Part shown: piece by piece, positions 1 to 9,215 of the stretch
Position numbering within the stretch: position 1 is the first letter of the stretch
Layout of the letters: each line of letters begins with the position of its first letter
Translations under genes and position numbers: made by a program
NCBI RefSeq assembly: GCF_012489685.1
Contig: NC_080044.1
Coordinates: 69,364,732 to 69,428,731, forward strand
Reading direction: 5' to 3'
DNA from: Lotus japonicus
Lineage: Eukaryota; Streptophyta; Magnoliopsida; Fabales; Fabaceae
Length of the DNA stretch: 64,000 bases
The notes under the pieces: generated by a model
Told to the model about the DNA's origin: nothing
Database searches by the model: none
The model's input: only the letters and a program-made list of their open reading frames with translations

Positions 1-1502
1 GTAATAAAGTCACTTTTAATTAAAGGTTTGACAGTTACAGAAACGAATGGTCATGAGTTATTATGCATTAAGTGCGTTTAAGGGTCATCATTATTTGTTA
101 GCTAACCACTACGCATTAGCTTTATGTCTATTTAGTATTTTTAATTGAGGAGTATCATGTCATGTAGCATGTCCAAATCTACCTTCTCATGTAGCATGCA
201 CCAATTGAGGAAATGATAAAGTTTCTTTCTGGATTAAATGATGATTCATAAGGGAACATGAAGAACTTCATTTTTGTCTATGTGGCTGTGGGCCTAATGT
301 TCCACTTTATTTAGCACCAATTAGTTTGGATGGGCTACTAAAATGTTGACAGAAGAATGAGCCTTGAAACACTTCTCACCCCAGGTTGGAAGTAGAAGAA
401 AGCGTATATTGTTTTGATAACTAAAATATGTTATGTGAGCTATTTACCAAAAGAAACAAAAGAACTCTGCCATGTAATATGCATCCTCTTACAATACGAC
501 CATTAGACCCCTTTATATAGACTAAACAAAAATGTTACTGAGGACAAGTCTTATCACAACTTTCTAAAAACTTGAGCCAATTATTTTATAATTTGATTCT
601 GAAAGTACCTCATTTGATAGATAAGAGTTTTAGTTTTCAAGCTGAAGAAGTTCAACAGGTTCTAATATTATAATATTAGAAGTAAGGTTGTTGATTCTAT
701 TAAAATGTAACTCTTTTCAAGCTGTGATTACCATTTTTTCTTGGTAACCTAACGTTACTAATTGGCCTTTAGATGGCGTAGCTATGGATGTTGTACTTTG
801 TGAAAGCTTGAGACATGCTAATGGCCATGCTAATACTGATCCTGGAATGGCTTATCAGTCTACTGGATTTTCTGGAAATATAAATAGCAATTCAAATCTG
901 CTTTCTATTGATGATAACTTGGATAAGCATCAACGATTATCATTTGCGTGTCATTTTTGTTGTTTATCCTATTTTAGTTGTCATCATTCTTTTAAGAATT
1001 ATACTGAATCATGTGCAGATTTGTATTGCCTTTGGAATGAACATCTGCAAGCTTCCTAAATGAATCTATAGATACTCCTCCATTTTTCAAGGAGTTGCGA
1101 ACTCGAGTACTGCTATGCGTTCACCTGTTCTTCCAGCTCCAAGGTCCTATTCTGAATGTTCAATATTAACAAATTTGTTTTTTTTTTACCCTTGAATTTA
1201 ATTGTTGTTCTGGCGCAGTCTGAGGTAGTAGATCGGAGAGACTTGCATGCGGGTCATGCGATTTAATACAAAACATGCTTTGTACTAAAAGCTGTTTGAT
1301 ACGTTGAATTTTTTTTTGAACATTGATACTTGGATATTATATATCAGAAATGTTTCACTTTTTTTAATTTGGCCTTTTTCAAGTCTCATGTTGATAATTA
1401 CATATTCTTTCAACTTTCTCTTATATGTAGAGGGTGGGTTATTAATTGACTGAGGCATCCAGGAATAAAAAAAATCCATAGGCAATGACATGATATTCAT
1501 CA
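1..1502. other. Unassigned sequence with a possible gene remnant
   Basis: No recognisable gene was found. A plus-strand open stretch at 784-1059 (91 codons) has a fairly coding-like composition (Asn/Ser-rich middle) and is followed around 1075-1170 by another open frame reading like a Ser/Pro-rich peptide. I cannot match either to a family. They could be the last exons of a gene lying left of the window or a decayed fragment. The rest is AT-rich with no structure I can name. Confidence 0.25.
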
Positions 1503-1511
1503 TTATATTAA
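1503..1511. repeat. MULE target-site duplication, left copy
   Basis: TTATATTAA here and at 19587-19595 is a perfect 9-bp direct repeat immediately outside the GGCTTAAA termini. Confidence 0.93.
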
Positions 1512-1840
1512 GGCTTAAATACTCTAAGGGTCCCTGAAATTGTGCCCCGTATGAAAATAAGTCCCTGAAATTTTTTTCCGATTTCAGATCCCTGAAATTG
1601 TTTTTTTAATCAGAATAAGTCTCTACTCGAGTTTTAAGCCTACCTGGCATATTTTTTGCTGACTCACTATTTACAGGTGGATTTTTACTTTATTTTAAAT
1701 ACACATGGAATTAAAAAAAACTATTTTACTTTATTTTAAATATAAAACCTTTTTTACCTAATTAACCTAACTCTAATTAAACCCACTAACCAGAAATCCC
1801 TAAATTCCCAAATTAAAATCTATCAGAACTCAACCTAAGA
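1512..1840 (+). repeat. MULE terminal inverted repeat, left
   Basis: This repeat matches the reverse complement of 19256-19586 with scattered differences (for example T/C at the tenth base and a few indels in homopolymers). The match stops at about CAACCTAAGA (1831-1840). It contains repeated near-copies of CCCTGAAATT and long T/A runs. Confidence 0.9.
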
Positions 1841-1955
1841 GAAGGAAAGGAAAGTCGAAGAAGGAGAAAGAGAAGCAGAGGTAGAAGGTGAAGGAAGGAA
1901 GCTTCAATGTTCGACGGCGAGAACGGTGACCACAACGACTTAGGTGAACGACGTG

Positions 1956-2573
1956 ATGGCCCAGAACCAAAAGGCATGGAGCGGGCACGGTGGCCTGACA
2001 ACGAGGATGAACAACCAGATGTGCGAATCGACCCAGAACACACGATTCAGTGCTCGATCGTCCTGCTCCTGCACCCCATGCCAAGAGAAAAGTTGTGGTT
2101 GTGGCAAACAAGTCATTATGTACAAGTCCAATTCCAAGCTTAATCCTGGAAAGCTTTTTTGGAGATGTCCTGATTGGAAGGTAAATTGGACCTGTGGTTT
2201 CTTTGAATGTCCAATTCCAAGCTTAAGCTTATAATTTCATCCTATAAATTCCCTTTGTCTACCCCTTTCAATGATCTTTTGGTATGTGTTTCAGGAAAAT
2301 AGGACCTGTGGTTTCTTTGAATGGGTCAAAGCTTCAGGTGAAGCTGAAAATGAGGCTGAAAATGAGGAATCCTCTAAAGTGAATGTAGAATTGAAGATTG
2401 TTGAAGATCTTACTGAGATGATGGACAGTAAAATTGGTAAGCTGAGGGAAGAGCTGCAGGGAGACATGAAGGAAATCATGCAGAGTGTGATTGGCAAGAT
2501 CATGGAAGACAAGAATGAAATGAAAGACAAGAAGATTGCCAAGTTAAAGCTCAAACTGAAAATAAGGGCTTGA
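1956..2573 (+). CDS. GRF-type zinc-finger coiled-coil protein carried by the MULE (two exons)
   Basis: Exons 1956-2180 and 2295-2573 are joined by an intron with AG|GTAAAT donor and TTTCAG acceptor, both phase 0, giving 167 residues. ATG at 1956 is the first ATG in frame; the longer open frame begins with GTG. The first exon ends in the first half of a GRF zinc finger (CGCGK, then NPGKLFWRCPDWK) and the second supplies the rest (TCGFFEW), so only the spliced form makes a complete C-x-C...C...C finger. The C-terminal ~90 residues are Glu/Lys-rich and heptad-like, a probable coiled coil. GRF fingers bind single-stranded or damaged nucleic acid in some proteins; in plants small GRF/coiled-coil proteins are often found in repeats. 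Its location just inside the TIR suggests an accessory transposon gene or a captured host gene. Its role is unknown. Confidence 0.72.
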
Positions 2574-3170
2574 AGAGCAATGTGCTGTTGGTGTTGTTAG
2601 TTTTAGGGTGTGCTGTAGCTTTGGCAAAGTATTTCTAGGTTTGGTGATGTTGTGGAATGAACTTGAATGCAATGTCCCTTGTGTAATGAATGTAGCCATG
2701 AATGTAATGCAACCGTTTTTCAATAGCTCCTTATGTAATGAATGCTATGTTCACTTAATGAAATGAATTAGAAATGGTTGTTGGCTCCATTACTCTCTTT
2801 TGTTCCATTCAATAGCTTTGCTCTGTTAATTTAAGACATCAGTAGTATAAATAAAGGCAAAGGAAGCCATAAACAAATCCACCACTTGTAATACACATAA
2901 ACAACAATTTAAGAGCACATGCTTCATGCAATACTTCCAGACTTTAACATTAAGAAACATAATTCAAGTCAAGGGTACATAGAAGACATCAAGTACCAAC
3001 AACAATACAAAACAAACCTAGCAAGTAGCAACAACAATGTCATTAGGGCCATGCCCATTACAAAATGATATTAAGTGGTCCCCCATTAACTAAAGCAAAC
3101 ACTAGTCCCCACTAATACTATTACAAAAAGATAGTGGTGGTCCTGTTGTCCTATGTGCCAGATTTCCTTC
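2574..3170. other. MULE internal non-coding segment between the convergent genes
   Basis: This lies between the stop of the GRF gene (2573) and the stop of the transposase C-terminus (3171, minus strand). It presumably holds the 3' untranslated regions of both. No further ORF or motif is recognised. Confidence 0.6.
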
Positions 3171-3289
3171 TTATTTCTTTGACATCCTCCTTTTATTTCC
3201 CTGTCCTTCAATGCCAACAGCTTTGGCTTTTCCTCCTCTAATTGTAGATCTAGTTGCAGCATCTTTGAAGTCATTTAGAACCCAATGGC
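3171..3289 (-). pseudogene. Severed C-terminus of the MULE transposase
   Basis: About 39 codons on the minus strand, ending at TAA 3171, rich in Lys/Arg/Gly (ends KRRMSKK). The frame is the continuation of the transposase exon that stops at 15418: the retrotransposon inserted between codons here and duplicated ATGGC (3285-3289 and 15418-15422). This shows that the MULE was present first and that the last transposase exon was split in two. Confidence 0.85.
3285..3289. repeat. Retrotransposon target-site duplication (left copy)
   Basis: ATGGC precedes the left LTR and recurs directly after the right LTR at 15418-15422, a perfect 5-bp duplication as expected of copia integrase. Confidence 0.95.
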
Positions 3290-4516
3290 TGAAGGTATGA
3301 AAAACGGTAGAAAGGGGGGGTTTGAATAACGTTTTCAGTACAAAAACTACCACCTTAAAGATTTTAACAAATCTTTTCGAGAACTAAGTGCAAAAGATAG
3401 AGATAGAAAAGCACACAAGGATTTTATCCTGGTTCACTTGATAAATCACTCAAGCTACTCCAGTCCACCCGTTAAGGTGATTTCTTCCTTCTTAGAATGA
3501 AGGCAATCCACTAATCAGGTAAGAGTTACAACTGCACTTGAAACCTACAAGTGACTAACAATTACACTGACTTAGCTCACACTAAGATTCACTCTCTTAG
3601 TCTTCTCTAGGATCCGATCAACCTTGATCTCCTAAAGGAAAAATCAAACAACTGTTTGAGGTTGGTGTTTACAAGGGTTTGCTTCTGAATAAGCTGAGTG
3701 TAAACTAAAATAAATTACAAGATAAAAGAAAGCTTAGAATATGTCTTGCGCGTGTGTATTGCTTCTTGTATATTTTTTTTTTTCTTCTTCTTGTAGCCAC
3801 TTCTTTCAATCTTCAGCCTCTATATATACTCCAAGGATTAGGGTTGAGCGTTGCATGGAAATGCTACCGTTGGAGGGCAGTTCTGGAAAATCCAGCTTCT
3901 GCTGTGGCTGAGAACGTTAGGTAGGTCGTCAGGAAGGTACACTTGCTTTTGTACTTGGATAGCGACTTGACCTTTTAACCTAGGAGACTTCTGATCAGAG
4001 GAATGCTTCGTATTGGAACTTGTGAAGCAGGTTGATCAGAGTCAGAGGGAAAGCACAGATCCTCTGACCATTGTATCTTCTGATTCTGAACTCAGAGGGA
4101 AGAACATGGCCTTCAGAGTTTCTTGCTTCTGGACTTCAGAGTTTCCACTATTCAGCTTCTGGATCTTCAGAGTCTTCTACACCATCGGAACATCTGAACC
4201 TTCAGTGTTTCTTGGTTGTCAGAACTTCTGGATCATCAGAGCTTCTAGCGACTGAGTCCTCATCAGAGTTTGTATAGCTTCAGATCTTCTGAAGCTTTTC
4301 CACTGTTCATACTGAACATGGTGAATGCGAAAGCGTTGCTTGGGTTACCCTTTATACACAGTGCTTCTGATTTGTGTGAAATTGAGTCAGGGTCAGAGCC
4401 TGTAAATAGCACACTCAGAAAAACACGTTAGAGTACCACAATTGTTCATATCAAAAGGTTAACTTGTAATCATCAAAACATAGAGTTGTACTACTAGATC
4501 AAAACTTGATCTTACA
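3290..4516 (-). repeat. 3' LTR of the copia element
   Basis: 1,227 bp, same length and apparently the same sequence as 14191-15417 (constant offset 10,901). In element orientation it runs TGTAAGATC...CCTTCA. It contains many copies of TCAGAG/CTCTGA-type words. The open frames inside it (such as 4013-4255) occur identically in both LTRs and are not considered genes. Confidence 0.95.
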
Positions 4517-4530
4517 ATCTCCCCCTTTTT
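4517..4530 (-). other. Polypurine tract
   Basis: Minus strand AAAAAGGGGGAG abuts the 3' LTR (two bases before its TG), the expected plus-strand primer for reverse transcription. A second, similar purine block (minus AAAAAGGGGGAG) occurs at 4998-5009, recalling the multiple polypurine tracts described for Sireviruses. Confidence 0.85.
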
Positions 4531-5259
4531 GATGATGACAAAACTAAGATTTTTGATGAACAATTCTTAAACATTAAACTGAATTCACTCAGAGTTTAGA
4601 GATATAGAATAAGACTTATCCTGATGTGAATAGTTTATCTTGCTCATTCTGAATTCAAGTCACTGCTTGATTCTGAGCTTAGCTCCCCCTGAATCTAATA
4701 CTTGATGAAAACGTTAGTAAAGTCTAGATTCTGAGCTAAATCATATAAGAGTTCAGAGTGAAAAGCTTATGACATAGATGAAAAACGAATAATCAGAGCG
4801 CATAAGTGATCAGAGTCATGGACAAGGTATCAGAGTCTTGGGTATCAGAGTCAACTTAGAATCACTTCAGAAGAAGTGAAATGTATTCCTTGTATTTGCC
4901 CAGTGACACATCTATGGTCATGAAGGTGGAACTCTTAAAATCTCCAAAAGAAAAATAAGTCACACTAACACATCTTACACATCAAAAACTGGGTTTACTC
5001 CCCCTTTTTGTCATAAGCAAAAAGCTTGGGGTGTGAAAACCTTAGCTTGAAGTACAAGGTACTTCCCCCTTAGAGAAGGTCTAAGTTGAAAGAAAATGAA
5101 GACGATGTAAGAATCAGAGTGAGGCGATAATAAATAGAAGAGTTAATGCAAGGGATGAACGTTTACCACCGGTCAAGTGAGGAAATAGAAGGGTCAGTTA
5201 CCAAGTACTTAACCTCGAGAAACTGTAAGAGCATTAACTTTCAGAGAGAAAGTGAAGCC
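4531..5259. other. Retrotransposon 3' non-coding region rich in TCAGAG words
   Basis: No ORF of note. The stretch contains many short TCAGAG / TCTGA repeats and a second C-rich/T-rich block (minus-strand purines) near 4998. It leads into the TATA box of the plus-strand ORF. Confidence 0.6.
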
Positions 5260-5266
5260 TATAAAA
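5260..5266 (+). promoter_or_regulatory. Putative TATA box of the antisense ORF
   Basis: TATAAAA lies 58 bp upstream of the ATG at 5318, a normal distance for a plant promoter with a short leader. It lies on the strand opposite to gag-pol transcription. Confidence 0.5.
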
Positions 5267-5317
5267 ACGTTGGAGAGAAAGGTAAGCTTCACACCTCGAA
5301 TAATATTCAGAAAAAAA

Positions 5318-5710
5318 ATGGCATCATACAGAATGGCATTAGAAGAGCTCAGAAGGAAGGCGTTTGAGGAAGATATGTTCCTCAATATTAGGCATCCCGA
5401 TGGTACAAAGACCATACAAGAGCTGACGAAGACACTGCTTGAAGAAGATCTTGGTCCAGAGATGGAGAAAGATCTGAAGGAGTTCCTCTGCTTCGTGGAA
5501 GAGATTCAGGAGCTTTGCCAGCGGGAGCTGAATCTGCTGGAAGAGAAAGAGACTGTGGAAAAGAGACTCAAGACGACAGAAGATAGTCTAGAAAAAGATG
5601 ATCTGAGCATCAAACTTGGCAACATAGAGTATGCATTGGATCGTCTGGAGAAGGAAAGAGTGGAGCAGCGCCAAGAATGCAGAAGAATGAGGAAGGATCC
5701 TCCATTCTAG
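5318..5710 (+). CDS. Opposite-strand coiled-coil protein inside the retrotransposon
   Basis: 130 codons on the plus strand, antisense to the element's genomic RNA. ATG 5318 (context AAAAAAAATGG) is preferred; the frame stays open upstream to a GTG at 5252, but that would overlap the TATA box. The protein starts MASYRMALEELRRKAFEEDM and is highly charged: Glu/Lys/Arg-rich with Leu at heptad spacing over roughly residues 45-120, hence a probable coiled coil; it ends PPF. No catalytic motif or known domain is recognised. TATAAAA at 5260 and AATAAA at 5767 bracket it like a complete small transcription unit. It converges on the env-like ORF, leaving 212 bp between the stops. Antisense regulation, a nucleoprotein partner or a captured host gene are all possible; the function is unknown. 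Confidence 0.6.
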   Translation: MASYRMALEELRRKAFEEDMFLNIRHPDGTKTIQELTKTLLEEDLGPEMEKDLKEFLCFVEEIQELCQRELNLLEEKETVEKRLKTTEDSLEKDDLSIKLGNIEYALDRLEKERVEQRQECRRMRKDPPF

Positions 5711-5766
5711 ATATAGGGAATAATGTATGATGGAAAGAATTATGATGTAAACATAGAACAATGATG

Positions 5767-5772
5767 AATAAA
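5767..5772 (+). terminator. Putative polyadenylation signal of the antisense ORF
   Basis: AATAAA lies 57 bp after the stop codon of the plus-strand ORF, a typical plant near-upstream element position. Confidence 0.45.
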
Positions 5773-5922
5773 ACAGGTTTTGCAAACATATGTGCCACAA
5801 ATATATATAGATATATGCATATAGAAACACAAATGAACAAATTAAAGTAAGTAAATAAGCAGAGTTTAAATAAAACAACGTTAAATAAAAGGAAAAGGAA
5901 GAAAAAGAAGAGATCCTAAAAA

Positions 5923-8772
5923 CTAAGATTTATCAGTACGGCGCAGAAGTTCCATCATCATGTGCTTCATCTCAATCAGCATGGATTCATGAGTGTCAAG
6001 ACGTTGTTCCATGATGTCGAGTCTGGATGAGCTTGTCGGAGTAGAGCTGGAAGGAACGTTCTGAGCAGCTTGAGGTTCTGGAATGGAAGCAGAAGCAGCA
6101 GGAGTAAACAGAACTGGTGCAAGTCGCTCTGCCTCAGCCTCAGCTTCAAGACGTTCTGCCTCAAGTCTGGCTTGTTCAGCCTGAGCTGCTGCTTGACGGG
6201 CAGCTTCTTCTTCTTGTGCTTTCTGTCTCTTGGCTTCTTCAATGGCTTCAAGAAGCTTGGTTCTCTGTTCGAGTTCATGAAGAGCCACCCTCCTAGCAAA
6301 CCTTTGCTTTGCAGCCTCAATGCTCTGACTTCCCTCGGCATGCAGGAGCTGCAGCATAACGGGAAACTGAGCCACCAGCCAAGTGCTCAAATTGTTCCAC
6401 TCATCAGCCACATTTTCAGCATTCTCACTGAGGTCAGTCTGACCGTGCACATTGCGGAGCCTCAAGGAGGCTTCATGATTGAAAATATTGATGCACTCAG
6501 AGAGAGATGTGGGTTGAAGGTGAGTATAGGGAATGATGGAGAGGTTGGGTGCAGGAGAGGCTGGGTGATTGCTGCTATGAGCTTCAGAGGCACCTTGTGG
6601 AGAACCAATGTTAATTATGGGAGCATTGGGTTCAGAGGTTCCACGGTGAGGGTCTGAAGTTTCAACCAGAGGGTGAGGTGATCTAACCGAGGATTGGTTA
6701 GATACTGATTGTTCAGGTTCAGGGTCTGGTTGAATTGGCTCTTGTTGGTCAGGGACAGGGTGAGCCTGTTGGACTAAGGGGTCTGCCTCTTGGATAGGAT
6801 TGGCCAAGATAGGTTCATCTGGGTCAACTAGACGTTCAGGTCTAGGGCCAGGATATTGCCTAGGGCTTGGACAGGTAAGGTAATATTCTTCCAAGGCAGA
6901 TACCTTCTCTTTCCTAACCTCCATGAATTTTCTAAGTGATTCAGAGGTATTGGAGGGAGGAGAGTCAAAGACATTGATGGGGAAGGATACAGGTGTGAAG
7001 GCTGATGAAGAGTCTGTATCCGTGGTTCTGACAGCAGGACGTGCTGATGCTCTGGGAGCAGAGTGATCAGACGTTCTGGGTTGTGGTTCTGTTGGTTTGG
7101 GTTCTGGTTGGTTGGGGATGATGGGTTCAGAAGTTAATGGGTCGTATGGAATGGTAAGGAGAGAGGTTGGATCTTCTGACCTAGAGGGTTGGTTCTGAAG
7201 CAAATTCCAGAGTGGTGCTTCAGTAGGAGAAGGTTGAAAGAATGAAGATCTTGGGGAATGTGGTGGAGAGGTGGTTTGTGCGGCTGGCTGGGATTCATGA
7301 ATAGGAGTGAGGGGATTTGAAGAGTGTTGGAGTAAGGCAGAAATTGGGAGTGCATCAAATAAATTCAAATCATCATCAGAGGTAAGTGCAGGCTTACTTG
7401 TATGTGCTGATGATCGAGTCACTCTGGCAGGAGGTTCAGTCCTTCTGACCTCTGCAGCAGCTGGTTCCACCCGAGTAGGCTTCACCACAATTCTGACTTT
7501 CTTCTGCTTCTTCTTTGGAGGACCATCCTCACTATCATCACCATCATCATCATCAGGCTTGCTCTTCGCCTTCTTGACCAGAGGGACATCAGATTCCTCT
7601 GAGGATTCGTCCAGAACCATCTTCCTCTTGGTTTTCTTCTTGGGAGGAGAAGGAAACTCTGGAGCTGGTGGAAGTCTGCTGACGAAATCATCAAGGTCAA
7701 TCTCGAATCCTTGAGCCCTGAGGTCTTCAACATAGCATCTGATGGCTTCAGGATGGTCTGCTTGAGTCCACAGAGGGTAGTCATTCAGAGGCATTCTTCT
7801 TCCTCTGATCTCAGAAGATGTGTCCTCATGAGCAGGAGCAATCTTCTTCTGGACCAAACCCATCTTCTTCAGAGAGTTGGCAGTGAAGACATCGCTAACA
7901 ATTGTGCTCAAATCCTCTGTGCAACCAGCATTGATCAAATCTTGCACCAAGTTGCTTTCAATGAGAAAGTCTGAGATCAGCCTCCCAAAAGGGATATATT
8001 TGATGGCTGACTTGATGGAGGAGGTGGTGCGAGACTTCCGGATGCATTCCTTCAAATAGGAGAACAGGAAGTAGGGAAGGCAGATCTTCTCCTTGTCTTG
8101 AATGAAGAACAGCATCGCCTTCTGATTGAAGTTGATGTAGTCTGGAGAGCTGCCCTTTGGTCGTTGATTGATGCAGTTGAGCAGGATCTTGTGCCAGACC
8201 CTGAGTTTGGGTTGAAGGTCCATCACTTTGTAGCTCGTCTTGCCCGGTTTGAAGGTGGTGTACAGGGCCTTGTTGACGATGTCCTTGGTTCTGGGTTTCA
8301 GCTTCGATTCCGTCAGTGAGAACCGATACCCATGAGCAGTTTCTGCACCTAGCAGATTCACGAATGACTTCTCCGTGATGATGATCTTCCTACCCAGTAT
8401 GTAAGAGACCACCTGAGTGTCATCACAATCAGCGTGCTTCCAGAATTCCTTTACCAGCTTCTCATACACCGGTCCTCGAAGTCGATTGAAGTAGTTTCCC
8501 CAACCTTGAGCTTGGACTTCAGGACGGAGATCAAACCCATTTGCAGCCAAGTTGTCGAGGTTGAATCTCCATTCTGCAAGGACTTGGAGTTCCTCAGGAG
8601 GAAATACACAGTGAACGGCACAGCCCCGTTCTGCAATAGGAACAATCTCCTCTTGAGCTTGAGCTTGTTCTTGTGCTGGGTTCTCAGAGCCCCGTTGACC
8701 CGTTGCCAACCCGACTACCATGTGAGGGAACTGAGGTGCATCTGCAGTAGATCTTCTGGTTTGTCTCACCAT
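5923..8772 (-). CDS. Sirevirus-type extra ORF downstream of pol (env-like / plant transposon protein)
   Basis: 949 codons from ATG 8772 (MVRQTRRS); the frame is open upstream to 8928 but without an ATG. The N-terminal third (about residues 40-320) is a globular region with blocks such as EFWKHADCDDTQVVSYILGR and resembles the 'putative plant transposon protein' domain seen in plant retroelement ORFs. The middle (about 350-750) is low-complexity: basic KKKTKRK/KKKQKK clusters next to Asp/Glu runs, then Pro/Ser/Thr-rich. The C-terminus (about 780-940) is Ala/Glu/Arg-rich coiled coil. In SIRE elements this position is called env-like, but I see no convincing signal peptide or membrane segment from the ATG start, so a true envelope role is not supported. 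It follows pol by 443 bp, with its own promoter-like leader. Confidence 0.82.
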   Translation of the reverse strand: MVRQTRRSTADAPQFPHMVVGLATGQRGSENPAQEQAQAQEEIVPIAERGCAVHCVFPPEELQVLAEWRFNLDNLAANGFDLRPEVQAQGWGNYFNRLRGPVYEKLVKEFWKHADCDDTQVVSYILGRKIIITEKSFVNLLGAETAHGYRFSLTESKLKPRTKDIVNKALYTTFKPGKTSYKVMDLQPKLRVWHKILLNCINQRPKGSSPDYINFNQKAMLFFIQDKEKICLPYFLFSYLKECIRKSRTTSSIKSAIKYIPFGRLISDFLIESNLVQDLINAGCTEDLSTIVSDVFTANSLKKMGLVQKKIAPAHEDTSSEIRGRRMPLNDYPLWTQADHPEAIRCYVEDLRAQGFEIDLDDFVSRLPPAPEFPSPPKKKTKRKMVLDESSEESDVPLVKKAKSKPDDDDGDDSEDGPPKKKQKKVRIVVKPTRVEPAAAEVRRTEPPARVTRSSAHTSKPALTSDDDLNLFDALPISALLQHSSNPLTPIHESQPAAQTTSPPHSPRSSFFQPSPTEAPLWNLLQNQPSRSEDPTSLLTIPYDPLTSEPIIPNQPEPKPTEPQPRTSDHSAPRASARPAVRTTDTDSSSAFTPVSFPINVFDSPPSNTSESLRKFMEVRKEKVSALEEYYLTCPSPRQYPGPRPERLVDPDEPILANPIQEADPLVQQAHPVPDQQEPIQPDPEPEQSVSNQSSVRSPHPLVETSDPHRGTSEPNAPIINIGSPQGASEAHSSNHPASPAPNLSIIPYTHLQPTSLSECINIFNHEASLRLRNVHGQTDLSENAENVADEWNNLSTWLVAQFPVMLQLLHAEGSQSIEAAKQRFARRVALHELEQRTKLLEAIEEAKRQKAQEEEAARQAAAQAEQARLEAERLEAEAEAERLAPVLFTPAASASIPEPQAAQNVPSSSTPTSSSRLDIMEQRLDTHESMLIEMKHMMMELLRRTDKS

Positions 8773-8908
8773 TTTGAAGAGGTTGAAGGTTTGAGGTAGA
8801 AGATGAAGTTTGAAGGATGAAGAGAGATCGAGAGAGAAATCACGAAGGAGGCGGTTTTGAAAAGCAGGGAGTGCGAGAGTGAAAACCGGAAGTGAGAGAG
8901 AACGTGTG

Positions 8909-8915
8909 TGTATAG
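8909..8915 (-). promoter_or_regulatory. TATA-like element before the env-like ORF
   Basis: Minus-strand CTATACA about 140 bp upstream of ATG 8772, followed by a CT-rich leader (CTCTCTCAC, CGATCTCTCT) much like a plant 5' UTR. This suggests independent or internal transcription of the extra ORF instead of read-through from pol. Confidence 0.4.
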
Positions 8916-9215
8916 TGGGTTTTATCAAATAACCGTTGTTGATTCAAAAAGCACTTTAAGATCAACGGTTGAAAATTAAAGATAGACAGTAACAGTAAAA
9001 TACACAATCACACACAGAAGATAAGCATATCTACACGCAATCACAACAGACTGTCACACGGGCACAAGGAACTATGCATCAGAAATTCTGACGCACGTGT
9101 TGTTGTCTCAGCTTCAGAGTCAGTACCAGTGGGCACACACACTCTGATTGAGTTACCTTCTGGACTAGACATCTTCTGATCAAGAAGTATCATAGTCAGA
9201 GGTTCTGATCTATCT

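Noticed and set aside
4013..4277. ORFs in the left LTR (and their exact copies at 14914-15178)
   Set aside because: They consist of LTR TCAGAG-type repeats and occur in both LTRs; no start context or coding pattern.
5252..5317. Longer N-terminus for the antisense ORF
   Set aside because: It needs a GTG start and would overlap the TATAAAA box; the ATG at 5318 has better context.
7307..7714. Plus-strand ORFs across the env-like gene (also 6070-6657 and 8434-8799)
   Set aside because: They are shadows of the low-complexity minus-strand coding frame.
8773..8928. 52-residue N-terminal extension of the env-like ORF
   Set aside because: It begins at TTG and spans the TATA-like leader. Its hydrophobic look could suggest a signal peptide, but it is probably untranslated.
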